The notes below the pieces were generated by a model. That model had not been told where the DNA came from and searched no databases. It saw only the letters and a program-made list of their open reading frames with translations. Shown piece after piece: positions 9,021 to 16,751 of a DNA stretch of 39,924 bases (its first letter is position 1; every line of letters begins with the position of its first letter). A program made the translations under genes and the position numbers. The stretch comes from Nonomuraea lactucae. GTDB lineage: Bacteria > Actinomycetota > Actinomycetes > Streptosporangiales > Streptosporangiaceae. Location of the stretch: contig NZ_QNFZ01001067.1 of the NCBI RefSeq assembly GCF_003313395.1, forward strand, positions 1-39,924, written 5' to 3'.

Positions 9021-9740
9021 TCAGGGGCGGCGGAGACGGGTGACGAACTTGTAGCGGTCGCCGCGGTAGAGGGACTGGGCCCATTCGACCGGGTTGCCGT
9101 CGGCGTCGAAGGCGTGGCGGGTGAGGAGGAGCATCGGCAGGCCCACGTCCACACCCAAGGCCTTGGCGTCGTACGGGGTGGCCAGGACGGTTTCGATGAT
9201 CTCCTCGGCGTCGGTGAGCCGCACGTTGTAGGCGTTGTGCAGCGTCTCGTACAGCGACGAGTGCACCTCCAGCTCGCGGCGCAGCCGGGGGAAGCGGCGG
9301 GCCGACAGGTGCGTGGTGTCGATCGAGACCGGCTCGCCGTTGGCCAGCCGGAGCCGGTGGATGCGCAGGACGCGCCCGCCCGGGTTGATGGCCAGGCGGC
9401 GGGCCAGCGTCTCGTCGGCGGTGATGTAGCCGATGTCAAGGATCTTGGTGTCCGGTTCGAGGCCGGCGGTGCGCAGGTCGCCGATGTACGACGTGAGCTG
9501 GAGCACCTGGGCCACCTTCGGCTGGGCGACGAACGTGCCCTTGCCCTGGATGCGCAGCAGCCGCCCCTCGACCACCAGCTCGGTCAGCGCCTGCCGGACG
9601 GTGGTGCGGGAGGTCTCGAACCGTACGGCCAGCGCCCGTTCCGGAGGCAGCGCCGTGCCGGCGGGCAGGCTCTTGGTGAGCTCCAGCAGGCTGCGCTTCA
9701 CGTCGTAGTACTTCGGTACGCGAGGGCCGTCGTCCGTCAC
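9021..9740 (-). CDS. dasR: GntR/HutC-family regulator, DasR type
   Basis: 239 residues. The N-terminal winged helix-turn-helix ([24 protein letters not shown], about residues 32-55, then [13 protein letters not shown]) and the C-terminal UTRA effector domain are both complete. Similarity to Streptomyces DasR is strong over the whole length, as recalled: RVPKYY at the start, [27 protein letters not shown] and YRGDRYKF near the end. DasR responds to phosphorylated amino sugars and controls chitin and N-acetylglucosamine use, development and antibiotics. Here its GTG start overlaps the bioF stop by GTGA, an unexpected partner for this regulator. No clear dre operator is seen nearby. Confidence 0.85.
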   Translation of the reverse strand: MTDDGPRVPKYYDVKRSLLELTKSLPAGTALPPERALAVRFETSRTTVRQALTELVVEGRLLRIQGKGTFVAQPKVAQVLQLTSYIGDLRTAGLEPDTKILDIGYITADETLARRLAINPGGRVLRIHRLRLANGEPVSIDTTHLSARRFPRLRRELEVHSSLYETLHNAYNVRLTDAEEIIETVLATPYDAKALGVDVGLPMLLLTRHAFDADGNPVEWAQSLYRGDRYKFVTRLRRP

Positions 9741-10885
9741 GCTCTCACCTTCACTTCTGCCACGGCGGTGAGGGCGTGTCTGATCACCGCTAGATCATCC
9801 GAACTCAGATTGGCCCGAGCGGTCAACCGCAGGCAAGACCGGCCCACCGGCACCGAGGGCGGGCGGAAGCACCCCACGCGTACTCCCAGCTCCGCACAGG
9901 TGGCGGCGGCCGTCAGTGCGGTCTCGGGCCGGCCGAGCACGACGGGCACGACCGCGCCCGCCGGCTCGCTCGTCTCGAGGTCGAGCTCGCGGGCCGCCGC
10001 GGCCAGCTCGCCCGCCATCAGACGCGCACGTCCTGGCAGCTCAGGCTGATGCTGAAGGATATCCACAGCGGCCGAGGCGGCGGCAACCGAGGCGGGCGCC
10101 AGGCCGGTGTCGAAGATGAACGACCGGCCCGTGTCGATCAACGTGTCGATCACCTCCGGCTCGCCCAGCACAGCTCCACCCTGCGATCCGAGCGACTTGG
10201 ACAGTGTGACGGTTCTCACAATGTGAGATTCCCGAAAAAGGCCGGTTGAGTGCACCAAACCGCGCCCCCGTTCGCCCACGACGCCGAGCGAGTGGGCCTC
10301 GTCGACGACCAGCAGGGCGCCGTGCCGCGCGGCCACGGCGGACAGCTCAGCGACCGGCGCCACGTCCCCGTCGACGGAGAACACGGCGTCCGTCACCACG
10401 ACCGCGCGCTCCTCGTCCCGTCCGGCCAGCGCCTTCTCCACGGCCGCCACGTCCTTGCGCGGCGTGACCACGACCCGCGCCCGCGCCAGCCGGCACCCGT
10501 CCACGATCGAGGCGTGGTTGCCCGCGTCCGAGACCACCAGCCCGCCCCGGCCGAGCGCCGCCACGGCCGCCAGGTTGGCCAGGTAGCCCGACGAGAACAC
10601 CAGAGCCCCCGCCGCCCCGCAGAAGGCCGCCAGCTTCGTCTCCAGCTCCTGGTGGAGCCGCGTGGACCCGGTGACCAGGCGGGAGCCCGTCGAGCCCGCT
10701 CCCCACGTCCGCACCGCCTCGACGGCCGCCTCGATCAGCCGGGGGTCACGGCTCAGCCCCAGGTAGTCGTTCGAGGCCAGGTCGAGCATGCCGTCGTCGT
10801 CGGGGGTGCGGGGACGCAGCGCGCGCTTGAGGCCGGCGGCTCGCCGGTCGGCTGTGGCCTTGCGAAGTACTGCCAGGGGATCCAT
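9737..10885 (-). CDS. bioF: 8-amino-7-oxononanoate synthase
   Basis: 382 residues from ATG 10885 (MDPLAVLRK); an in-frame TTG at 10897 would add four. It is a PLP enzyme condensing pimeloyl thioester with alanine, the first ring-building step of biotin. Family motifs in order: [12 protein letters not shown], the G[11 protein letters not shown] loop, [24 protein letters not shown] (Asp/His contacting PLP), and [11 protein letters not shown] with the Schiff-base Lys. It is divergent from pdtaS across 61 bp and overlaps dasR downstream by GTGA. No bioA is adjacent, so the pathway is split in this genome. Confidence 0.95.
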   Translation of the reverse strand: MDPLAVLRKATADRRAAGLKRALRPRTPDDDGMLDLASNDYLGLSRDPRLIEAAVEAVRTWGAGSTGSRLVTGSTRLHQELETKLAAFCGAAGALVFSSGYLANLAAVAALGRGGLVVSDAGNHASIVDGCRLARARVVVTPRKDVAAVEKALAGRDEERAVVVTDAVFSVDGDVAPVAELSAVAARHGALLVVDEAHSLGVVGERGRGLVHSTGLFRESHIVRTVTLSKSLGSQGGAVLGEPEVIDTLIDTGRSFIFDTGLAPASVAAASAAVDILQHQPELPGRARLMAGELAAAARELDLETSEPAGAVVPVVLGRPETALTAAATCAELGVRVGCFRPPSVPVGRSCLRLTARANLSSDDLAVIRHALTAVAEVKVRA

Positions 10886-10910
10886 GTGCGCATTCAATCA
10901 GGGGGCCGGT

Positions 10911-10947
10911 TTGGTTGTTGTGCCCAGGACCACGCATGATGCACTCG
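10911..10947 (+). promoter_or_regulatory. Possible leaderless promoter of pdtaS
   Basis: TTGGTT (10911-10916) and CATGAT (10935-10940) are 18 nt apart, and the expected start point falls at the GTG of pdtaS (10947). No ribosome site precedes that codon. Leaderless mRNAs are common in actinomycetes, but both hexamers are weak. Confidence 0.35.
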
Positions 10948-12455
10948 TGCCCACACTGAGCGACCTCGTCGTCCGCCACACCGCACTCGACGCGGCGGAC
11001 CTCGAATGGCTGCACTCGCTGGTCTCCGACTGGCAGTTGCTCGCCGACCTGTCATTCGCCGACCTCGTGCTGTGGGCGCCGCTGCTCCCGTCCGACAAGG
11101 AGCCCGGAGGCGGGTGCGACCAGCGGCACGGCGGCGGATGGATCGCCATCGCGCAGATGCGGCCCACGACGGGGCCCACCGTCTACCACGACGACGTCGT
11201 CGGCACCGTCGTCGCCAAGGGCGAGCGCCAGCTCATCGACACCGCCTGGAACGAGCGGCGCATCTGCCGCGAGGGCGACCCCGACTGGTCGAGCGGCGTT
11301 CCGGTGCGCGAGGAGACCATCCCGGTACGGCGGGCGCTCCCGGGCGGCGGGGGCCGCTTCCTCGCGGTTATCCAGCGCTCCACCAACCTCTCCTCCGCCC
11401 GCACCCCGTCGCGCCTGGAGCTGACCTACCTGCAGAGCGCCTCCGACCTGGCGCAGATGGTCGCAGAGGGCCGCTTCCCGTTCTCCGGCGAGGAGCCGAT
11501 CCTGGTGCGCTCGCCCCGCGTGGGCGACGGGCTGCTGCGGCTCGACCGGGCCGGCCGGGTGACGTACGCCTCGCCGAACGCGCTGTCGGCCTACCGGCGG
11601 CTCGGGCTCCACGCCGACCTGGTGGGCGCCGAGCTGGGCCGGGTGACGGCCACGCTGTGCTATTCGGACGAGCCCATCAACGAGGACCTCATGATCGTGG
11701 CCAGCGGGCGGGCGGCCAAGGAGACGGAGGTCGAGTCCGGCGGCACGATCGTGCAGCTCCGCGCGATCCCGCTGATCGTGAGCGGCGGGCGCATCGGCGC
11801 GCTCGTGCTGATCCGCGACGTGACCGAGCTGCGGCGGCGCGAACGCGAGCTGATGACCAAGGACGCGACGATCCGCGAGATCCACCACCGCGTCAAGAAC
11901 AACCTGCAGACCGTGGCCGCGCTCCTCCGCCTCCAGGCGCGGCGGTTGCGCGTGCCGGAGGGGCGGGAGGCGCTGGAGGAGGCCGTGCGCCGGGTCGGTT
12001 CGATCGCGATCGTGCATGAGACGCTCTCCCACGCGCCGGAGGAGTTCGTCGACTTCGACGACATCGCCGACCGGGTGATCGCGATGGCCGGCGAGGTGTC
12101 GTCGGCGGAGGCGGCGGTCACGCCGCGGCGGGTGGGCGCGTTCGGGGTGCTGCCCTCGCTGATCGCCACCCCGCTGGCGATGGCGCTGACCGAGCTGCTG
12201 CAGAACGCCCTGCAGCACGGCAACCCCAAGCGGCTGCAGGTGGTGGTCAAGCCGGAGGCCGACCGGCTCAACGTGGTCGTCTGGGATGACGGTCAGGGGG
12301 TGCCGGACGACTTCGACCTCGACAGCACGACGAGCCTGGGGCTGCAGATCGTGCGGACGCTGGTCGTGGGGGAGCTGTCGGGCAGGCTGGCGATCGAGCC
12401 GCGCGAGGGCGGGGGCACGGAGGTCACGCTGTCGATCCCGCTGCCCGCCACATGA
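10947..12455 (+). CDS. pdtaS: Cytosolic sensor histidine kinase, PdtaS type
   Basis: 502 residues from GTG 10947 (MPTLSDLVVRHTALD), a start matching the mycobacterial protein. A longer upstream frame runs through the bioF promoter and is rejected. Domains: N-terminal GAF-like part (WQLLADLSFADLVLW, RPTTGPTVYHDD), PAS-like part (LRLDRAGRVTYASPNALSAYRRLG), then the HisKA_2 phospho-acceptor helix TIREIHHRVKNNLQTVAALL, and a HATPase domain with ELLQNALQHG and WDDGQGVP. PdtaS phosphorylates PdtaR, an RNA-binding ANTAR regulator; pdtaR is not in the window. As recalled, pdtaS and whiB1 are also neighbours in Mycobacterium tuberculosis, which supports both calls. Confidence 0.93.
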   Translation: MPTLSDLVVRHTALDAADLEWLHSLVSDWQLLADLSFADLVLWAPLLPSDKEPGGGCDQRHGGGWIAIAQMRPTTGPTVYHDDVVGTVVAKGERQLIDTAWNERRICREGDPDWSSGVPVREETIPVRRALPGGGGRFLAVIQRSTNLSSARTPSRLELTYLQSASDLAQMVAEGRFPFSGEEPILVRSPRVGDGLLRLDRAGRVTYASPNALSAYRRLGLHADLVGAELGRVTATLCYSDEPINEDLMIVASGRAAKETEVESGGTIVQLRAIPLIVSGGRIGALVLIRDVTELRRRERELMTKDATIREIHHRVKNNLQTVAALLRLQARRLRVPEGREALEEAVRRVGSIAIVHETLSHAPEEFVDFDDIADRVIAMAGEVSSAEAAVTPRRVGAFGVLPSLIATPLAMALTELLQNALQHGNPKRLQVVVKPEADRLNVVVWDDGQGVPDDFDLDSTTSLGLQIVRTLVVGELSGRLAIEPREGGGTEVTLSIPLPAT

Positions 12456-12466
12456 CGGTCCGCCAC

Positions 12467-12580
12467 GTGCTCCCGAGCCCTCTTCACGGTGCTCCCGAGC
12501 CCTCTTCACGGTGCGTGCTCACGAGCCCTCTTCACGGTGCTCACGAGCTCTCGTAGCGGTGCTCGCGAGCCCTCGTCGTG
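12467..12580. repeat. 22-bp tandem repeat, five copies
   Basis: Five copies of a 22-nt unit starting GTGCTC and ending TCACG (or a variant) run at 12467-12488, 12489-12510, 12515-12536, 12537-12558 and 12559-12580. A 4-nt GTGC insert precedes copy 3. Copies 1 and 2 are identical, and copies 4 and 5 have drifted most. The array starts 12 nt after the pdtaS stop. Each unit has a GAGC/GCTC-type core that can pair with its neighbour, so the transcript may fold into a chain of hairpins. No gene is seen here. Confidence 0.9.
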
Positions 12581-12743
12581 CGGAACGTGACCGCACCGGA
12601 GGGCTCGCAGCCGCACTGCTCCCGGGCCGTGCCTGGCTGGGTCGTATCGCCGTGCTGTCGCAGGGGGTTGCCTGCGTACACGTGCGATCGACAGGCGGGG
12701 GCGTGCGGGTGCCGCCCCCGGCAGGCGTACGGCGTGCCGGATT

Positions 12744-12817
12744 CAGTGGCCGGTTTCAGTGGCCGGTTTCAGTGGTCTGTTTCGGTGGCCGGTTTCAGTG
12801 TTCGGTCAAGTGGCCGG
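12744..12817. repeat. 13-bp tandem repeat running up to the wblE stop
   Basis: CAGTGGCCGGTTT is perfect at 12744-12756 and 12757-12769, then degenerate at 12770-12782 and 12783-12795, with broken copies (CAGTGTTCGGT, CAAGTGGCCGGT) reaching the wblE stop at 12818. It differs from the 22-nt array 160 bp away. The DNA between the arrays (12581-12743) shows no gene. Confidence 0.85.
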
Positions 12818-13072
12818 TCAAGCGGAGGCGCGGGCGCGGGCGCGGGCCGTGCGGCGCTTGAGCGCGCGGCGCTCGTCCTCGCTGAGCCCGCCCCAGACGC
12901 CGGCGTCCTGACCGGACTCAAGGGCCCACTTCAGACACGCGTCGACAGCCGGACACGAGCGGCAGACCTGCTTGGCCTCCTCGATCTGCATGAGCGCGGG
13001 GCCGGTGTTGCCGATCGGGAAGAACAGCTCGGGGTCCACGTCACGGCAGGCGGCTCGGTGGCGCCAGTCCAT
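12818..13072 (-). CDS. whiB1: WhiB-family iron-sulfur regulator, WhiB1/WblE
   Basis: 84 residues. Four cluster-binding cysteines are present: Cys9 (AACRDVD), and Cys37, Cys40 and Cys46 in CRSCPAVDAC. They hold a [4Fe-4S] cluster sensitive to nitric oxide. The G(V/I)WGG turn (GVWGGLSEDERR) and a basic C-terminal tail (KRRTARARARA) for DNA contact follow. The sequence matches the WhiB1/Streptomyces WblE subgroup almost throughout (MDWRH start, ELFFPIGNTGPA). AAAGGAG five to six bases before ATG is a strong ribosome site. WhiB1 is essential in M. tuberculosis and binds the housekeeping sigma factor. Confidence 0.95.
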   Translation of the reverse strand: MDWRHRAACRDVDPELFFPIGNTGPALMQIEEAKQVCRSCPAVDACLKWALESGQDAGVWGGLSEDERRALKRRTARARARASA

Positions 13073-13090
13073 GCGTACTCCTTTGTAGAT

Positions 13091-13109
13091 GGAGCCGGTG
13101 GTCGGCTCC
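13091..13109 (-). promoter_or_regulatory. Small hairpin in the wblE leader
   Basis: GGAGCC (13091-13096) pairs with GGCTCC (13104-13109) across 7 nt, just upstream of the wblE ribosome site. It could modulate translation; there is no other support. Confidence 0.3.
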
Positions 13110-13124
13110 GGGCGGCCACTACTT

Positions 13125-13140
13125 TGTGAAGAGTTTCACT
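13125..13140. promoter_or_regulatory. CRP-type operator upstream of wblE
   Basis: TGTGAAGAGTTTCACT matches the CRP consensus TGTGA-N6-TCACA in nine of ten positions. It lies 53-68 nt before the wblE start codon. In M. tuberculosis the whiB1 promoter is known to bind the cAMP receptor protein Rv3676, so conservation of the site fits. The rest of 13141-13346 contains no gene that I can support. Confidence 0.6.
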
Positions 13141-13346
13141 AACGCGCGCGAACAATTACCCGGACCCACTGCGGACCGGGATTGCTCGCCGGACGGGCGG
13201 AACGACCTCGGGGTTACGGTCAAAGGTCCTACGTTCCGACGTCAGTCTTGAGCCTGTCAGCCACGTAGAGTGCACGCAAGGGGTCGGGCCGAAGTTTTGG
13301 CCGCAATAGATGTCGTATGCGTCACACAATGACCGAATGTAACCAG

Positions 13347-14339
13347 CTAGACCAGTACTTGTAACGCGTTCGGGGTAGACCGGAACGTTACGGACTCCCG
13401 CTCGCCCAGGTAGTCGCCGTCCAGCTGGAAAGCCACCGGGCGGTCCGCCGTGAGCGTGAACTGCCGCTCGTCGTGCAGTTGCACCAGGTGCCTGCCCGTC
13501 GGAAGCGCCTCACTCTCGGTGAGGATGTGGCGGATGAGAGGCAGCAGCGAGATCAGTCCCAGCCGCCGGAGGCCCAGCATGTCGAGCCCCGTCTCGAAGC
13601 TCGCCCACGGGGTGGGCCGGACCGGCCTCGTCCCCACGTACGTCCACGGAGAGGTGTTGGAGACGACCACCATGAACACGCCCTCGACCGTGGGTATGCC
13701 CGGTCCGGTCAACGTCATGGCCGGATGGCGCTTGTCGGTGGCCAGATAGTGGCGTACGGCGGTGTTCACGTAGCGGGCGGGGGTGGCCTTGCGTCCCGTG
13801 CCGCGGAGCCCTTCGACCGCTCGGACCACTTCCGCGTCGTACCCCATCCCCGCGCAGAACGTGAAATATCGGCTTTCGTTGCCCCAGAGGGCCTGCCCGA
13901 GGCCCACGGTCCTGCGACGTCCCTCCCGCAGCGCTTCGAGCACCGCGCCGGTGGCCTCGACCGGGTCGTTCGGCAGGCCGAGCCCGCGGGCGAAGACGTT
14001 CGCGCTGCCGCCCGGGATGACGATCAACCCGGGGCGCCCGGCGCTGGGATCGCCGCCGGGAAGGGGAGCGGGGGCATGCGCGGAGGGCGGGGAGTCATGG
14101 CCGTTGACCGGGTTGAGCAGGCCGTTCACCGTCTCGTTGATCGTCCCGTCGCCGCCGAGCACGACCACCACGTCGTATCCCTTGGCCCGCGCGGTGGCGG
14201 CCAGCGTGGCCGCGTGCCCCCGGTAGCCGGTCTCCTCGACGGTCAACTCCAGGGCCGCGCCGAGCGCGCGGATCAGCACGTCCCGCGTCCGGGCGTTCGT
14301 GGTCGTGGCCTTGGGGTTGACCAGCAGCATCGCGCGCAT
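13347..14339 (-). CDS. Diacylglycerol kinase-like lipid kinase
   Basis: 330 residues from ATG 14339 (MRAMLLVNPKATT). The open frame continues upstream but that part is compositionally unlike the family. The catalytic DAGK domain shows VVVLGGDGTINETVNGL (nucleotide loop GGDGT) and VIPGGSANVFARGLG, both diagnostic of the DagK/YegS/sphingosine kinase superfamily. The C-terminal beta domain ends in FQLDGDYLGERESVTF, which carries the usual catalytic Asp region. It phosphorylates a membrane lipid such as diacylglycerol; the exact lipid is unknown. A linker of about 25 residues between the two motifs (GHDSPPSAHAPAPLPGGDPS) is a low-complexity insertion. It is divergent from the small membrane protein. 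Confidence 0.88.
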   Translation of the reverse strand: MRAMLLVNPKATTTNARTRDVLIRALGAALELTVEETGYRGHAATLAATARAKGYDVVVVLGGDGTINETVNGLLNPVNGHDSPPSAHAPAPLPGGDPSAGRPGLIVIPGGSANVFARGLGLPNDPVEATGAVLEALREGRRRTVGLGQALWGNESRYFTFCAGMGYDAEVVRAVEGLRGTGRKATPARYVNTAVRHYLATDKRHPAMTLTGPGIPTVEGVFMVVVSNTSPWTYVGTRPVRPTPWASFETGLDMLGLRRLGLISLLPLIRHILTESEALPTGRHLVQLHDERQFTLTADRPVAFQLDGDYLGERESVTFRSTPNALQVLV

Positions 14340-14471
14340 GTCGCCAGCGTATCCGGGCTCGATGTCTATCTTGTCGGGTAAATTCCTATTTTGCTTATCG
14401 GAGCGTCCCCGAACTCGCGAGCCCGAAGGGCCAGGGGTGGGACCGGTGGGCGGTGTGGATAGGGTTCCGGT

Positions 14472-14855
14472 GTGTCGAAGCGTCCCTTGAGCCTGGTCGT
14501 CGCCGCACTCGTGGTCGCCCTCGAAGGGCTGGTGGCGGTCGGCCTGGGCGCCTTCGCCGCGGTCGAGACGGTGCGCGGGGCCGCCGACGAGGTCACGGCG
14601 GCGATCGCCGAGGCGGTGTTCGGGCTGCTGATCGGCGCGGGGCTGCTCTGGGTGGCCTGGGGCGGGCTGCTCAGGGCCGAGCGGTGGGGGCGTGCCCCCA
14701 GCGTGCTGACCCAGATCTTCATGGTTCCCGTCGCGGTGACGCTCATCCAGTCGGACCAGCCGCTGCTCGGGATCCCGCTGATCGTGGTGGCCGTGATCGG
14801 CCTCGGATCGTTGCTCGCGCCCCCCACCACGCACGCCCTCTACGGCGAGGAGTGA
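14472..14855 (+). CDS. Small four-helix membrane protein, unknown function
   Basis: 127 residues from GTG 14472, with AGGG nearby as a weak ribosome site. The hydropathy pattern gives about four transmembrane helices (around 6-30, 44-67, 80-94 and 97-115), with short loops such as LRAERWGRAPS. The N-terminus is basic and so probably cytoplasmic. I recognise no family motif; many actinomycetes carry similar integral membrane proteins near sigB or whiB. Codon use is typical of a real gene, with third positions strongly GC. Confidence 0.7.
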   Translation: MSKRPLSLVVAALVVALEGLVAVGLGAFAAVETVRGAADEVTAAIAEAVFGLLIGAGLLWVAWGGLLRAERWGRAPSVLTQIFMVPVAVTLIQSDQPLLGIPLIVVAVIGLGSLLAPPTTHALYGEE

Positions 14856-14868
14856 CCCCGGACGCCCG

Positions 14869-14883
14869 CCCGGCGTAGCCGGG
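14869..14883. terminator. Short hairpin between convergent genes
   Basis: CCCGGC and GCCGGG pair across a GTA loop between the membrane-protein stop and the sigma-factor stop. The stem is only 6 bp and no T-run follows. Confidence 0.35.
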
Positions 14884-14906
14884 GGCGCGGCGGCGTGACG
14901 GGGCAC

Positions 14907-15686
14907 TTAGTCGTCGGCGGTGAGGCCCTCGCGGAGCTGCGCCAGCGTGCGGGCCAGCAGTCGCGAGACGTGCATCTGCGAGATGCCGAGCTCGGTCGCG
15001 ATCTGCGACTGGGTCATGTTGCCGAAGAACCGCAGCAGCAGGATGCGCTTCTCGCGCGGCGGCAGGCGCTCCAGCAGCGGCTTGAGCGACTCGCGGTATT
15101 CGACGCCTTCGAGCGACTCGTCCACGATGCCCAGCGAGTCGGACACCGCCGGAGCGTCGTCGTCACCGGAGTCGGGCGCGTCGAGCGAGACGGTCGAGTA
15201 GGCGTTGGCCGATTCGAGGCCCTCCAGGACCTCTTCCTCGGTCATCTTCAGGTAGGCGGCGAGCTCGGCGACGGTCGGCGCCCGGCCCTCGCGCTGCGAC
15301 AGGTCGCTGATCGCCTTGGTCAGCGACAGCTTCAGCTCCTGCAGGCGGCGCGGCACGCGGACCGCCCAGCCCTTGTCGCGGAAGTGGCGCTTGATCTCGC
15401 CCACGATGGTCGGCGTGGCGTAGGTGGAGAACTCCACCCCGCGGTTGAGGTCGAACCGGTCGATCGACTTGATCAGCCCGATCGTGGCGACCTGCGTGAG
15501 GTCGTCGAGCCATTCGCCCCTGTTGCGGAACCTGCGGGCGAGGTATTCGACCAGCGGAAGGTGAAGCTCGACCAGCTCGTCCCTGATGCGCTGACGGCGC
15601 GGCTCCTCGGGGCCCAGCTCGGCCAGCTCGGCGAAGAGCATGCGGGCGCGGACCCTGTCGGGCACGGCGTGATCGCTGGTGGCCAT
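14907..15686 (-). CDS. SigB/SigF-family RNA polymerase sigma factor
   Basis: 259 residues from ATG 15686, which has AAGGA eight bases upstream. A GTG at 15707 overlapping the upstream stop by GTGA is also possible and would add seven residues. Region 2 is clear (VEYLARRFRNRGEWLDDLTQ, GLIKSIDRFD, FSTYATPTIVGEIKRHFRD), then region 3 (RVPRRLQELKLSLTKA) and region 4 helix-turn-helix (MTQSQIATELGISQMHVSRLLARTL). It has no region 1.1, as expected for stress and development sigma factors of group 3. It follows its anti-sigma gene closely. By recalled gene order it matches the SigH/SigB group of Streptomyces. Confidence 0.93.
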   Translation of the reverse strand: MATSDHAVPDRVRARMLFAELAELGPEEPRRQRIRDELVELHLPLVEYLARRFRNRGEWLDDLTQVATIGLIKSIDRFDLNRGVEFSTYATPTIVGEIKRHFRDKGWAVRVPRRLQELKLSLTKAISDLSQREGRAPTVAELAAYLKMTEEEVLEGLESANAYSTVSLDAPDSGDDDAPAVSDSLGIVDESLEGVEYRESLKPLLERLPPREKRILLLRFFGNMTQSQIATELGISQMHVSRLLARTLAQLREGLTADD

Positions 15687-15703
15687 GGCTCCAGTCCTTT
15701 CCG

Positions 15704-16129
15704 TCACGCCGGCCTCGCCGCGCCTCGGCGCTTACGCAGGACGATCGCCATGCGGTCGGGGGAGTCGGTCACCGCTTCCACGTCGTCGGCCAGGGCGGTC
15801 AGAACCATCCAGGCGAAGTCGTCACGCTTGGGCGCGGAGCTGCCGACCGTCGCCACCTCGACCCTGACCTGCATCTCCAGCCCGGTCAGCTCGAACTCGG
15901 CGGTCAGATCGGTGCCCGGCACGGCCTCGCTCAGGAGCATGGCGCACGCTTCGTCGACCGCGATCCGCAGATCCTCGATCTCGTCGAGCGTGAAGTCGAG
16001 CCGAGCGGCGAGCCCGGCCGTGGCCGTACGCAGCACGGACAGGTAAGCGCTCGCCGCGGGGAGCCTGATGCTCACCACGTCACGGATGCCGGCCTCGCCT
16101 TCCATGCGCGTCTCGGTTTCCTCGGTCAC
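15704..16129 (-). CDS. RsbW/UsfX-type anti-sigma factor
   Basis: 141 residues from GTG 16129, preceded by GAGGAGGAA. The GHKL fold is recognisable from the N-terminal beta-strand and helix (VSIRLPAASAYLSVLRTATAGLAARLDF) and the N-box region LDEIEDLRIAVDEACAML. It would bind and silence the sigma factor encoded just downstream (GTGA-type junction). Unlike RsbW, the Mg-binding Asn of the N box is replaced (ACAML instead of CTNA) and no Gly-rich G1 box is visible, a feature shared with the UsfX-like group. ATP binding and kinase activity are therefore doubtful, but the pairing with the sigma gene is clear. Confidence 0.85.
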   Translation of the reverse strand: MTEETETRMEGEAGIRDVVSIRLPAASAYLSVLRTATAGLAARLDFTLDEIEDLRIAVDEACAMLLSEAVPGTDLTAEFELTGLEMQVRVEVATVGSSAPKRDDFAWMVLTALADDVEAVTDSPDRMAIVLRKRRGAARPA

Positions 16130-16212
16130 GTTCCTCCTCGCGTATACGACGCTGACTGCAACTTACCGCCCCTGAGAGGTGCTTGGACGAATCAGACTCG
16201 CCATCAACGGAA

Positions 16213-16247
16213 AAGGCTCTGTGCAGAGCGTTACCACACAGAGCCTT
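16213..16247 (-). terminator. Terminator of sodN
   Basis: AAGGCTCTGTG (16213-16223) and CACAGAGCCTT (16237-16247) form a perfect 11-bp stem with a 13-nt loop, 12 nt past the sodN stop. On the minus strand it is followed by TTTT. Confidence 0.85.
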
Positions 16248-16258
16248 ATGTGCCGTTT

Positions 16259-16660
16259 TTACGCGGCCTTGGTCTCCCAGAAGATCTTGGAGATCTCGTC
16301 GATCTTGCCGAGGAGGTCCTCCGCCTTGGCGACGTCGACCGTGCCCTTGGCGCCCGCCGCGCCCGCGAGCTTGGTGGCGTCCCAGAACAGCTGGTGCAGC
16401 TGGGGGTACTGCTCCAGGTGCGGCGGCTTGAAGTAGTCGGTCCAGAGCACCCAGAGGTGGTGCTTGACCAACTCGGCCCGATCCTCCTTGATGGTGAGCG
16501 CGCGGGCGCGGAAGACCGGGTCCTCGTTCGCCGCGTACTTCTCCATGATCGCCTTGACGGACTCCGCCTCGATCCTGGCCTGCGCGGGGTCGTAGACACC
16601 GCAGGGCAGGTCGCAGTGAGCCGAGGCGACGTGCTTGGGTCGCAGCAGTCGTGCGAGCAT
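16259..16660 (-). CDS. sodN: Nickel superoxide dismutase
   Basis: 133 residues. The N-terminal 14 residues (MLARLLRPKHVASA) are a propeptide removed to expose the nickel hook HCDLPCGVYDP. His15 becomes residue 1, and the two Cys (16 and 20) bind Ni together with the N-terminal amine. The rest is the four-helix bundle of the family (HHLWVLWTDYFKPPHLEQYP, LHQLFWDATKLAG). Length matches the usual 131 residues. GAAGGA stands eight bases before ATG. It is divergent from its maturation peptidase gene across 91 bp. In Streptomyces sodN is activated by nickel and controlled by Nur; I did not find a convincing Nur box. Confidence 0.97.
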   Translation of the reverse strand: MLARLLRPKHVASAHCDLPCGVYDPAQARIEAESVKAIMEKYAANEDPVFRARALTIKEDRAELVKHHLWVLWTDYFKPPHLEQYPQLHQLFWDATKLAGAAGAKGTVDVAKAEDLLGKIDEISKIFWETKAA

Positions 16661-16751
16661 CGGAAAGTCCTTCCTTGATGCTGAGTCAGCTTGGTCCAGT
16701 TACCGACCTTACTCGGGTGCCAGGGCCTGCGGCGGAGGGGGTCACGGCCTT

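Noticed and set aside
10788-10946. N-terminal extension of pdtaS
   Set aside because: It would run through the divergent bioF start and has no counterpart in known PdtaS proteins. GTG 10947 fits the family start.
13340-13360. ACTGGTCTAG-like half of a DasR (dre) site near wblE
   Set aside because: It is the last codons and stop of the lipid-kinase gene and only one half-site matches. The second half does not.
14340-14906. N-terminal extension of the lipid kinase by about 190 residues
   Set aside because: The added sequence is low-complexity His/Arg/Pro-rich and antisense to the small membrane protein. The family start MLLVNP is at 14339.
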